Assembly (NCBI GenBank): GCA_937957845.1 | Contig: CALGOD010000842.1 | Span: 1 to 10,428 of the forward strand | From: an uncultured Nocardiopsis sp. | GTDB lineage: Bacteria; Actinomycetota; Actinomycetes; Streptosporangiales; Streptosporangiaceae | Length of the DNA: 10,428 nt | Direction: 5' to 3' | Shown: positions 1 to 6,717 of the stretch, in pieces | How positions within the stretch are numbered: the stretch's first letter is position 1 | How the letters are laid out: each line of letters opens with the position of its first letter | Notes under the pieces: generated by a model | The model's database searches: none | Seen by the model: the letters and a program-made list of their open reading frames with translations, nothing else | What the model was told of the DNA's origin: nothing | Translations under genes and position numbers: made by a program

Positions 1-49
1 TGCTCCCTGGTCGATGGAACTGGATTTCCAGTCCAACTTCCAGGGAGCA
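1..49. terminator. Compound hairpin downstream of the hydrolase gene
   Basis: A perfect 10-bp inverted repeat (TGCTCCCTGG at 1-10, CCAGGGAGCA at 40-49) encloses a second perfect 6-bp stem with a 2-nt loop (ACTGGA at 19-24, TCCAGT at 27-32). It lies about 15 bases past the hydrolase stop codon on the minus strand, so a rho-independent terminator is the simplest reading. It has no clear U-tract, which is common in actinobacteria. Because it is symmetrical it could also serve a gene off the left edge. A mobile-element end is possible but nothing else supports it. Confidence 0.6.
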
Positions 50-64
50 GTTCACGGTGCGTGC

Positions 65-1417
65 TCACCGGACGCGGCCGACGAACTCCATCGTGGGGAA
101 GTCGGGAGAGAGGCCGTCCAGGAGCGGGGAGCGGTCACTGCGCAGGTGGGCGTCGAAGAAAGCCGTGATGTAGGCACGCTGGGTGCGTACGGACTCCTCG
201 GGGTCCACGGTGCCGATCGTCTCGGCCACCATGGTGGTCCAGGTCCGGTCGCCCGATCGGCCGGACTCAGCGAGGGCGGGCAGGATCCATTGGTGGTCGG
301 TGTAACTCATGTGCTCGCCCTCGGCCATGTACAGCTCCAGCACGGGCGCGGCCGAGGCGTCGACGAACCTTCGGAAATCGGGGCTGTGGCCGCTGTGGTG
401 CGGTTCCCGTCCGGTCCCGGCCAGACCCGCGGTCAGCAGGGCGAAGGGCCGGTCGACGCCCCACAGGGTGGAGTCCGCCCAGATCCCGTCACCCGAGTGG
501 TAGGCGAGAGTGCCGTCCAGGTTCATCCCCGCGTCGATCCGGTCGTCCTCCAGTATCGCCTCGGCCGCGGTGAGCCCGCCGAGGGAATGACCGAACATGC
601 CGATCGCGTCCATGTCCACCGCCTCGGTCAGACCCGGGGGCGGTTCCTTCCCGTTCGTGTCGGGGGTGCGGCCCCCGGCAAGCTCGGCCAGGCCGTCCAG
701 GGTCAGGCGGACATCCTCGACCCGGACGTCCACGGCCTCGCGCAGGACCTCGGGATCCAGGCCGGGCATGTTCGTGCGCAGGACCCGGCCGTCGGGCAGG
801 TCCACGGCGAGGGTCTCGTACGGGTGGTCCATGGCCGCCACCACGTACCCGTGGGAGACGAGCTCCTCGATGTTGGAGGTGTTGAGGAAGCGGGACTCCC
901 GCAGCCCCGGCGAGTAGAGGACCACGGGGAAGGGGCCAGAGCCGTCGGCCACCGCGTCCTGAAGGGCGTTGGCGTGGGAGGCGCCGGCGTCCAGATCGTC
1001 ACGGTGACGCCCGACCTGCTCCAGTTCACCCTTCAACACGTCGGCGACCGAGGGCGTGAGGTAAGGCGCGTGACCGGTGCCGTCCCCCTCCGCCGGATAC
1101 CAGACGCTGACCATGACGTCCCGGGCACCGGCCCTCTCCACCCACGGATGGCCCCGGTCGGGAGCGGCGAGGTGCAGTTCGGTCCGCCCCACGGCGTGGG
1201 GACCGCTGGGCGCGGGAGGTGTGAGGGCGACGCCTCCGGGGTGGGTGACGGCGGTGAGGACGGAGGGGACCGCGAACGACGCCGCGAGGACGAGGGCGGC
1301 CGAGGCGTACGCGACCAGGCGTGCGACCCGGGTGGAGTTCGAGATGACCATGTCCGTCATCATCGGCTCGCGGACGTCTCGCGCACATCGCCTGGACGTC
1401 AACGGACGGGTAGGCAC
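65..1417 (-). CDS. Exported/membrane-anchored alpha/beta hydrolase, PAF-acetylhydrolase-like
   Basis: This is a serine hydrolase of the platelet-activating-factor acetylhydrolase/dienelactone-hydrolase type, which would cleave short acyl esters, for example on oxidised phospholipids; the substrate is not known. The nucleophile elbow GHSLGG gives Ser278. Asp301 (NLDG) and His369 (GEHMSY) complete a triad, and the 23-residue Ser-Asp spacing equals that of human plasma PAF-AH. A hydrophobic segment at about residues 33-57 suggests a signal peptide or anchor, so it probably acts outside the membrane. The longest frame begins with GTG at 1417, but its first 18 residues are Arg-rich and no Shine-Dalgarno is visible. 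ATG starts at 1363, 1360 or 1351 would sit closer to the hydrophobic segment and are equally plausible. It follows the two-component genes by 58 bases or more on the same strand, so it may be co-transcribed or a target. The family call is firm; the start and substrate are not. Confidence 0.85.
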   Translation of the reverse strand: MPTRPLTSRRCARDVREPMMTDMVISNSTRVARLVAYASAALVLAASFAVPSVLTAVTHPGGVALTPPAPSGPHAVGRTELHLAAPDRGHPWVERAGARDVMVSVWYPAEGDGTGHAPYLTPSVADVLKGELEQVGRHRDDLDAGASHANALQDAVADGSGPFPVVLYSPGLRESRFLNTSNIEELVSHGYVVAAMDHPYETLAVDLPDGRVLRTNMPGLDPEVLREAVDVRVEDVRLTLDGLAELAGGRTPDTNGKEPPPGLTEAVDMDAIGMFGHSLGGLTAAEAILEDDRIDAGMNLDGTLAYHSGDGIWADSTLWGVDRPFALLTAGLAGTGREPHHSGHSPDFRRFVDASAAPVLELYMAEGEHMSYTDHQWILPALAESGRSGDRTWTTMVAETIGTVDPEESVRTQRAYITAFFDAHLRSDRSPLLDGLSPDFPTMEFVGRVR

Positions 1418-1426
1418 AAAGGGGTA

Positions 1427-1456
1427 GACGGCCGGGGGGCGTCCATCGGGGCCGTC
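1427..1456 (-). terminator. Intercistronic hairpin between regulator and hydrolase
   Basis: GACGGCC (1427-1433) and GGCCGTC (1450-1456) form a perfect 7-bp stem around a 16-nt G-rich loop. It begins about 20 bases after the response-regulator stop codon. It may terminate or attenuate transcription, so the hydrolase may receive only part of the operon transcript. There is no U-tract, so the role is tentative. Confidence 0.35.
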
Positions 1457-1475
1457 TCCGCCGGGCGCGGAGCGA

Positions 1476-2162
1476 TCACGGTCGCCGGATCAATCCGGCC
1501 TCGTGGGCGAGGACGGCGGCCTGCACCCGGTTGCGTACGTCGAGGCGGGTGAGGATGGAGCCCACGTGCACCTTGACCGTTCCCGGGGCGATCTTCAGCC
1601 GGCGGGCGATCTCGTCGTTGGAGCAGCCCTCCCCGACCAACACCAGAACGTCGCGTTCGCGTCCGGTGAGCAGGCCGACCCGCTCCCGGGCCGCTGCGGT
1701 TCGGGAGGGCCCGTTCCCGGAAGTGTCCAATTCGTCGATCACTCGTCGCGCCACCTCCGGCGACAGGTAAGCACCGCCGTCCGCGACAGCGCGCAGGCCG
1801 TCCACCAGTTGCCGTGGATCTCCGCTTTTGAGCACGAACCCGCTGGCGCCGCCGGCGAGGGCCCGCAGGATGTAGGCGTCCTCGGAGAAGGTGGTGAGGA
1901 TGACCACCGACGTCTCCGGATACTCCTGGGCGATGCTCTCCGTCGCGGAGAGCCCGTCAGCGCCGGGCATCTGTACGTCCAGCAGGGCGATGTCGGGTCG
2001 GTGCTCGGCGACCAGGGCCACGGCGGAGGTACCGTCACCGGCCTCGCCGACCACCTCGATCCCCGGCACCGAGGACAGGATCGCCCGGATGCCCGCACGC
2101 ATCATCACCTCGTCGTCGGCCAGGACGATCCGCAACACCCGGTCCGCCTTCGTCGCGTTCAC
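1476..2162 (-). CDS. NarL/FixJ-family response regulator
   Basis: A two-component transcription factor with an N-terminal receiver domain (about residues 9-125) and a C-terminal LuxR-type helix-turn-helix (about 163-226), 228 residues, normal for the family. The receiver has the acidic pair D16/D17, the phosphoacceptor Asp62 in LDVQMPG, the switch Thr90/91 and the conserved Lys112. The HTH carries LTGRERDVL and the recognition-helix pattern GTVKVHVGSILTRL. The start is GTG at 2162, chosen because the receiver strand RIVLADD begins only nine residues later and because TAGGGT lies exactly 6 nt upstream. The same bases could also act as a weak Shine-Dalgarno. It lies 40 bases after the histidine-kinase stop on the same strand, so the two are almost certainly cognate. 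Its targets are unknown; the downstream hydrolase is the obvious candidate. Confidence 0.95.
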   Translation of the reverse strand: MNATKADRVLRIVLADDEVMMRAGIRAILSSVPGIEVVGEAGDGTSAVALVAEHRPDIALLDVQMPGADGLSATESIAQEYPETSVVILTTFSEDAYILRALAGGASGFVLKSGDPRQLVDGLRAVADGGAYLSPEVARRVIDELDTSGNGPSRTAAARERVGLLTGRERDVLVLVGEGCSNDEIARRLKIAPGTVKVHVGSILTRLDVRNRVQAAVLAHEAGLIRRP

Positions 2163-2168
2163 GCCGAC

Positions 2169-2174
2169 ACCCTA
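2169..2174 (-). promoter_or_regulatory. Candidate internal -10 element for the response regulator
   Basis: TAGGGT on the minus strand ends 6 nt before the GTG start, matching actinobacterial TANNNT. It would allow a leaderless regulator transcript in addition to read-through from the kinase. I see no convincing -35 hexamer, and AGGG could instead be a weak ribosome-binding site. Confidence 0.35.
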
Positions 2175-2202
2175 ACTCGGCACACGCTCGTCCTCGGCGC
2201 CG

Positions 2203-3801
2203 CTACTGGAAGCGTCGGATCTCGTCCTTGGCGACCAGGACTCCGTCGGCGAAGCAGAGCCGGTACACCGGAGGCAGACCGTTCTCATGGCGGACCAGGT
2301 AGAAGAAGCACTCCGCGCCGGCCGGTGCCGGCGGTCGGCGCCGCACCGACCTTTCGGGGTAGGAGAACCGTGGCAGTACGCGCTCCACCTCCGCCCGGTC
2401 GTCGCCCACGACCAGCCGGTCGTATCGCGCGGGTGGCAGGACGCTGTTGACACCCACCCACGTGAGCACCGCGAAGCAGATCGCTGTCACGACCAGTCCC
2501 AAGGCGACCGGGACGGTGACGGCGACGAGGAGCCGGCGCCGCGCACGGGCGCGGGTCTCGCCGTGGGTACGCCAGGTCTCCAGTTCCCCGACCTCCTGCC
2601 GTTTTCCCGCCCGGATCCCGGAGTCGGGGACGGTCGCCCGGACAGTGAACCCCGAGCCGCCCTCCGGACCGGCCGTGAAGTCGCCGCCGAGCTCCTCCAC
2701 GAGGGAACGCGACCCGGCCAGGCCCGAGCCCTCCTTCCCACGAGCGGGCAGAGCCGCCGACTCCTCCGCGAAACCGGTGTCGTCGACGCACACGCGCGTC
2801 TCGTTCGGCTCGCGGACCACCCGCACGGTGACCTCGGATCCCGGCGCGTACTTGGCCGCGTTGGTCAGCGCCTCTTGGACCACCCTGTGCACGGCCCTGC
2901 CACAGGGGGTCGTCGGGTCGGGATCGGGACCCTCCCGTAGTAGTCGTACCGACATTCCGGCGTCCACGGCGCGCTGGACCAGGGCGGTGATCGGCTCGGA
3001 CGTCTCCTCGGTATCCTCGCGCAGCACACCGATGATCTCCCGCAGCCGCAGGTTGGCCTCGTGCGCCGCCGCGCGCAGCCCACCGGCGGCCTTCGCCTGC
3101 TCGGAGCCGTCCGGGGAGGCCATCTCCAGGGCGGCGGCACGGACCGCGATCAGTGCGAGGTCGTGTCCCAGGGAGTCGTGCATCCGGGCCGCGATCCCGG
3201 CCCGCTCGCGCAGGCGGGCACGGGCGGCCTCGGCGGCGCGTGTCCGCTCCATGCGCTCCGCGACCTCCCATCCGCCCCACGACACCCGTCTGTGCAGTCG
3301 TCGGTAACGACCGAACAGCCACGGGGTGAGCGTGCTCAGGGCGACGGAGAGGGCGCCGCCCAGCCAGTCCACGGACCCTGAGAGGAACGTGCGGGTGTCG
3401 TGGCCGAGGACCACCCCCGACAGCAGGTACAGCGCGAGGGTGAGAGTGCACGCCGTGACCACCATCGCGACCATGGGACGTATCCGCTCGGATCGCAGCC
3501 CGGCCAGGAATGACAGGGCCGCCGTCGCCAGCCACGGCGTGATCGGGAAGGACTGGCCCCACAGCAGACTGGAGGCCGCCGTCTCCCCCAAGGCACAGGA
3601 GAGCGCGATCCCCACGGAGACGAGTGGCAGGCGGCGGGCCAGGACCATCGCGGAGGCGAGCGCCAGAACCAGGCCGAGGGCTTCGAAGAACGGCGATCGG
3701 TCGCGGACACCGGACAGTTCGACCACGGCCATCACACACAGCGGCACTCCCAGCGCGGCCTCGGCGGCCGGTCCGGCCCATCGGCGCAGTCTCTCCCGCA
3801 T
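2203..3801 (-). CDS. Membrane sensor histidine kinase (HisKA_3/DesK-NarX type) with membrane-crossing C-terminal extension
   Basis: A 532-residue sensor kinase that should phosphorylate the adjacent NarL-type regulator. The N-terminus has about five or six hydrophobic segments between residues 14 and 165 and no large extracytoplasmic domain. The dimerisation/phosphotransfer region holds His208 in ARMHDSLGHDL, typical of HisKA_3. The ATPase domain (about 300-392) shows the N-box (Q309, E310, N314), a G1-type DDTG (340-343) and a G2-type GSGLAGSR (358-365). Unusually, the protein then continues for about 140 residues: an Arg-rich stretch, a strong membrane segment (about 424-448) and an 84-residue tail with two cysteines (C498, C516). 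The tail has the look of a BamE/SmpA-like small domain (VVGDDRAEVERVL, then a YRLCFADGVL strand). That would put a second, C-terminal sensor outside the cell. The ATG at 3801 is supported by a leaderless-type promoter directly upstream. The kinase call is firm; the BamE-like reading is inference. Confidence 0.93.
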   Translation of the reverse strand: MRERLRRWAGPAAEAALGVPLCVMAVVELSGVRDRSPFFEALGLVLALASAMVLARRLPLVSVGIALSCALGETAASSLLWGQSFPITPWLATAALSFLAGLRSERIRPMVAMVVTACTLTLALYLLSGVVLGHDTRTFLSGSVDWLGGALSVALSTLTPWLFGRYRRLHRRVSWGGWEVAERMERTRAAEAARARLRERAGIAARMHDSLGHDLALIAVRAAALEMASPDGSEQAKAAGGLRAAAHEANLRLREIIGVLREDTEETSEPITALVQRAVDAGMSVRLLREGPDPDPTTPCGRAVHRVVQEALTNAAKYAPGSEVTVRVVREPNETRVCVDDTGFAEESAALPARGKEGSGLAGSRSLVEELGGDFTAGPEGGSGFTVRATVPDSGIRAGKRQEVGELETWRTHGETRARARRRLLVAVTVPVALGLVVTAICFAVLTWVGVNSVLPPARYDRLVVGDDRAEVERVLPRFSYPERSVRRRPPAPAGAECFFYLVRHENGLPPVYRLCFADGVLVAKDEIRRFQ

Positions 3802-3807
3802 CGTCTC

Positions 3808-3836
3808 AGGCTAATCCGGCGCCGTGGCACGGTCGA
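3808..3836 (-). promoter_or_regulatory. Leaderless-type promoter of the kinase-regulator unit
   Basis: On the minus strand, a -35 element TCGACC (3831-3836, four of six matches to TTGACA) is followed after 17 bases by a -10 element TAGCCT (3808-3813). The -10 ends 6 nt before the kinase ATG, so transcription should start at or next to the A of the start codon. There is no room for a Shine-Dalgarno. This implies the signalling unit is transcribed independently of the upstream nucleotidyltransferase gene. Confidence 0.55.
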
Positions 3837-3870
3837 TCTCCGTCACCTGGCACGGCCTCGGGCCTTCTCC

Positions 3871-3918
3871 GGTGTCCCGCCGCACGGCAAGAGGGGGCGT
3901 CGCACACGCCACGACACC
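3871..3918 (-). terminator. Weak nested hairpin downstream of the nucleotidyltransferase gene
   Basis: GGTGTC (3871-3876) pairs with GACACC (3913-3918), and inside it GGCGT (3896-3900) pairs with ACGCC (3906-3910). It lies 40-90 bases past the stop at 3959 on the minus strand. The internal loop is long and there is no U-tract, so this is only a candidate. The 157-base gap holds no gene I can support besides this and the kinase promoter. Confidence 0.25.
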
Positions 3919-3958
3919 ACCCTCCCTTCCTGCCGGTGAGAGCCGGATTCGCGGTCCC

Positions 3959-5578
3959 TCACCCCCGGCGGAAGACGGGCACCATCGCCCTCTCGAAGCG
4001 GTCGAGCCACTCCTGGGGTCCGCCCTCCACCCACGGGCAGTCACGGACGAAGTGCTCCCACTCGCCGAGTTCGAGCATCGCGGCGTGGTCGGACCCCTCC
4101 CGCCGGAGGTGGCGTTCGTCCAGGGTCTCGGCCTTCGCGCCCATCTCCGGACGCAGCACGGTGACCAACAGCTCGCGCGAGGGCCGTGTGCTCTCGGCTA
4201 GCAGGACGGCGTCGTAGAGGTCCTTGCCCTGGACGTACGTGTCCGTGTACAGCCACAGGACCTTCCAGGCCAAGGAGAGCTCCGCGCCGGCCGCCCGCAC
4301 CCTCGCTCCCGCGATGACGACCTCCATCGGAGGTTCGGGGAGGGGCTCGTTGAACACCACGTCGATCTGCACGGTCCCCGACGGCAGACCCTCGGCGTGC
4401 CAGGGCACGACCACGCGGCGCCCCGGTACCCGTTCGTAGGTCCAGATGCTCTCCCGGCGCACATCCTCGGAGTCGAAGGTGATCCCGTCGGCGCCTCCTC
4501 GCGTGATCGCGTCGATGATCTCTCCCAGCATGCTCTCCGCGGGCTCGCCGAACGGGGCGGTCTCGGCGGGCACCACCACGAAGTCCAGGTCACGCGGGCG
4601 TCGGGCGGCCTCGCCCACCCACACGGGCATGAGCATGCTGCCGCGCAGCACCAGGTTCTCTCGCCACGGCGTGCCCGCGATCGCGCACAGGGCCAGCTCC
4701 AACGCCCGCTGATTGGCCTCCCACCAGCGCGCCCCCAGGTCGGGGTCGGCGAACACGGGCTCACCTGGACGGTAGGCCTCTTCCGGGTGCTTGAGCGCGG
4801 GGTCGAACACCGGTTCCTGAGTGGCCTCCGTACCGGAGGTGTTGGGCAGGTAGGTGGCGGGGTACCGATACCGGTCATCGATGCCCAGAGCGCGCCGAAG
4901 GGCCTCCTCGTCCCGGATCGGCCCCGCGTCCATCCATCCCGCGTCCACGGACAGTGCGGTGTCGTGGACGACGAACTCGCTCTCCACGGACAGGACGCGG
5001 GATCGCCGCCCCTTCTCGTCGTCGGACGCCACACCGGCGCTTCGCAGGGCACGGAACAGCGCCTCCTGGAGTTCCCGAGACTCTCCGAGCCCCACACGCG
5101 AGCAGCGCTGGGTGACGAACCGCTCCTGGAAACCGTCGTCGCGGACCCTGCGCGCGTTACGGGACAGCCGTGCGTGGTGCGGCTCCACGACCTCCGACAG
5201 CGCGGACGGATCGGCCTCCGGCGGGAGTAGCAGCTTCACATGCGTCTCGAAGTAGCACCACCGTGGAAGCCGGTCCGCCTCCTGCCGACTCCGGGGGACA
5301 CCGAGGGCGTCGCAGGACACCTCCACCTTCGTACGGGTGACCGGGAATCCGGCCCGGCTCAGCCGTGCGGCCCACCGTTCCGACACGGCAAGCTGCTCGA
5401 TCAGCGTGCCCTTCCCGTGGTAGGTGACCATCGGCTGTGACGGGGACTCGCCCCGGTCCAGTTCGATGTGGGTGAACTTGAGGCCGTGTTCGCCGGCCCA
5501 CCTCGCGGCCTCCGCCACACATGCGGGTGTGGGCGCGTCCAGGGTCAGGTGCGTCTCGAAGTCTCCGACGAACTCCAT
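3959..5578 (-). CDS. AbiEii-like nucleotidyltransferase fused to an N-terminal region with a repeated FETH motif
   Basis: A 539-residue two-part protein. The C-terminal half resembles the AbiEii/AbiGii nucleotidyltransferase superfamily: LRGS (311-314), then RDLDF (329-333) with D330 and D332 as likely metal ligands, then QIDVVF (404-409) with D406 as the third acid, and a late KDLYD (452-456). Such enzymes transfer a nucleotide to an RNA or protein target. The N-terminal ~200 residues are a family I cannot name. They contain FETHLTL (7-13) and FETHVKLLL (110-118) about 103 residues apart, suggesting a duplicated fold, followed by HHARLSRNARR (134-144). The ATG at 5578 has AAAAGG 6 nt upstream as a modest ribosome-binding site, and the first FETH begins at residue 7, so the start is probably right. 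No AbiEi-type antitoxin gene adjoins it: the next gene upstream is divergent. It could therefore be a housekeeping or substrate-modifying enzyme rather than a toxin. Confidence 0.85.
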   Translation of the reverse strand: MEFVGDFETHLTLDAPTPACVAEAARWAGEHGLKFTHIELDRGESPSQPMVTYHGKGTLIEQLAVSERWAARLSRAGFPVTRTKVEVSCDALGVPRSRQEADRLPRWCYFETHVKLLLPPEADPSALSEVVEPHHARLSRNARRVRDDGFQERFVTQRCSRVGLGESRELQEALFRALRSAGVASDDEKGRRSRVLSVESEFVVHDTALSVDAGWMDAGPIRDEEALRRALGIDDRYRYPATYLPNTSGTEATQEPVFDPALKHPEEAYRPGEPVFADPDLGARWWEANQRALELALCAIAGTPWRENLVLRGSMLMPVWVGEAARRPRDLDFVVVPAETAPFGEPAESMLGEIIDAITRGGADGITFDSEDVRRESIWTYERVPGRRVVVPWHAEGLPSGTVQIDVVFNEPLPEPPMEVVIAGARVRAAGAELSLAWKVLWLYTDTYVQGKDLYDAVLLAESTRPSRELLVTVLRPEMGAKAETLDERHLRREGSDHAAMLELGEWEHFVRDCPWVEGGPQEWLDRFERAMVPVFRRG

Positions 5579-5645
5579 CGGGGGCCTTTTCTGTTGCGGG
5601 GGAAGGGACGCTCCTAGGACGTGGCGGCGCCCGTTCCGGTTGCGG

Positions 5646-5663
5646 GAGGGGCGGAGCCCCCTC
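5646..5663. repeat. GC-rich hairpin in the divergent intergenic region
   Basis: GGGGC (5648-5652) and GCCCC (5656-5660) form a tight stem around GGA, extendable by GA/TC pairs with one bulged C. It sits between the divergent nucleotidyltransferase and SDR genes, about 70 and 90 bases from their starts. Its role is unclear; an operator or cruciform is possible, as is simple GC-rich coincidence. Confidence 0.3.
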
Positions 5664-5717
5664 TCCGGCCGCGCCCGCGTCAGTGGACCGGTGTTCTCAC
5701 CGTCGTCACCGCCGGCA

Positions 5718-5747
5718 TGGACAACGCCGGAACGACTCCCTTACCGT
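5718..5747 (+). promoter_or_regulatory. Leaderless-type promoter of the SDR gene
   Basis: The -35 element TGGACA (5718-5723, five of six matches to TTGACA) and the -10 element TACCGT (5742-5747, matching TANNNT) are 18 bases apart. The -10 ends 6 nt before the ATG at 5754, and no Shine-Dalgarno lies between. This fits transcription starting at the start codon and fixes the start of the gene. Confidence 0.6.
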
Positions 5748-5753
5748 GTCGCA

Positions 5754-6647
5754 ATGGACACCACAGCGGTCAGAATCCCCGACCTCACCGACCGGACGGC
5801 GATCGTCACCGGAGCCAACGGCGGTCTGGGTCTGGAGACCACGCGCGTACTGGCCAGGGCGGGTGCCCGTGTCGTGCTCGCCGTGCGCGACGAGGACAAG
5901 GGCCGTGTCGCGGCCGAAGGCATCAAGGGGAAGACCGAGGTACGTCATCTGGACCTGGCGGACCTGTCCTCCGTGCGCGCCTTCGCCGACCGGTGGCGGG
6001 GCGACATCCACCTCCTCATCAACAACGCGGGCATCATGGCGGTGCCCAAGGGCAGGACGAAGGACGGCTTCGAGCTGCAGTTCGGCGTGAACCATCTCGG
6101 CCACTTCGCCCTGACCAACCTCCTCCTGGAACAGGTCACCGGACGGGTGGTCACCGTCTCCTCCAGCCTGCACCGCATGGCCAAGGGCATCGACTTCGAC
6201 GACGTCGACATGGACCGCGGCTACAGCCCCTACAAGGCCTACGCCCGGTCCAAGCTCGCCAACCTGCTGTTCACCCTGGAGCTGCAGCGCCGTTTGGAGG
6301 ACGCGGGCTCCTCGGTGCTCGCCACGGCCGCGCACCCCGGCTACGCGACGACCGACCTGCACGGCTACGGATCCAATCCCCTCTCCCGCGGGATCGCACG
6401 GTTGAGCAACCGGGTGTTCGGCCAGAGCGCGGTCAACGGCGCCCTCCCCACGATCTTCGCCGCCACCCAGGACGTACCCGGGGCGGCCTTCGCCGGGCCC
6501 AAGTCCATGGGGGGCACGCGCGGCGCACCGGCCCTGTCCAGCCGGAGCGAGGAGGCCTGGGACGGCCGCGCCGCCAAGCGCCTGTGGGTGCTCTCGGAGG
6601 AACTCACCGGGGTCACCTTCCCCTTCCCTCCCGCCGCCCGGACCTGA
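5754..6647 (+). CDS. Short-chain dehydrogenase/reductase, retinol-dehydrogenase/WWOX-like
   Basis: A 297-residue NAD(P)-dependent oxidoreductase with a Rossmann fold. Visible motifs are TGANGGLG (19-26) for cofactor binding, DLAD (67-70), NNAG (90-93), the structural Asn113 in VNHLGHF, a catalytic Ser within VTVSSS (136-138), and Tyr163/Lys167 in the YARSK motif, followed by HPG (194-196). The overall pattern (GLGLETTRVLA, GFELQFGVNHLGHFALT) is that of the retinol-dehydrogenase-like or protochlorophyllide-reductase-like branch, usually annotated only as SDR in actinobacteria. The substrate is not predictable. The frame is open for 330 bases further upstream, but that stretch lacks SDR features and overlaps the divergent gene. 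The ATG at 5754 is immediately downstream of a good promoter and places the glycine motif at the usual position. It converges on the acylase gene across a terminator and appears monocistronic. Confidence 0.92.
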   Translation: MDTTAVRIPDLTDRTAIVTGANGGLGLETTRVLARAGARVVLAVRDEDKGRVAAEGIKGKTEVRHLDLADLSSVRAFADRWRGDIHLLINNAGIMAVPKGRTKDGFELQFGVNHLGHFALTNLLLEQVTGRVVTVSSSLHRMAKGIDFDDVDMDRGYSPYKAYARSKLANLLFTLELQRRLEDAGSSVLATAAHPGYATTDLHGYGSNPLSRGIARLSNRVFGQSAVNGALPTIFAATQDVPGAAFAGPKSMGGTRGAPALSSRSEEAWDGRAAKRLWVLSEELTGVTFPFPPAART

Positions 6648-6696
6648 CCCTCCCGCGTCCGGAAAAGCGGGAGGGCCCCGACCGACGAACCGTCGG
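6648..6696. terminator. Bidirectional terminator between the convergent SDR and acylase genes
   Basis: CCCTCCCGC (6648-6656) and GCGGGAGGG (6667-6675) form a perfect 9-bp stem with a 10-nt loop starting right after the SDR stop codon. A second hairpin follows, CCGACG (6682-6687) and CGTCGG (6691-6696), with a 3-nt loop. The two genes end 70 bases apart and face each other, so the pair probably stops transcription from both sides. Confidence 0.75.
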
Positions 6697-6717
6697 CGGG
6701 ACCCTCGGCGGTCACTG

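Noticed and set aside
14..1552. Long plus-strand open frame opposite the hydrolase and regulator
   Set aside because: It has no recognisable domain and a composition typical of antisense reading of GC-rich genes. The minus-strand genes carry clear catalytic and domain motifs across the same bases.
5540..5560. 2H phosphoesterase signature from the HLT in the first FETH motif
   Set aside because: A 2H enzyme needs two HxT/S motifs; the second FETH copy reads HVK, so the match is likely chance.
3959..5578. Complete AbiE toxin-antitoxin system
   Set aside because: Only the AbiEii-like domain is present; the gene upstream is divergent and no AbiEi antitoxin adjoins it. The AbiEi-like remnant is about 4 kb away and decayed.
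5424..5753. N-terminal extension of the SDR by 110 residues
   Set aside because: It overlaps the divergent nucleotidyltransferase gene and has no SDR-like sequence, whereas a good promoter sits directly before the ATG at 5754.
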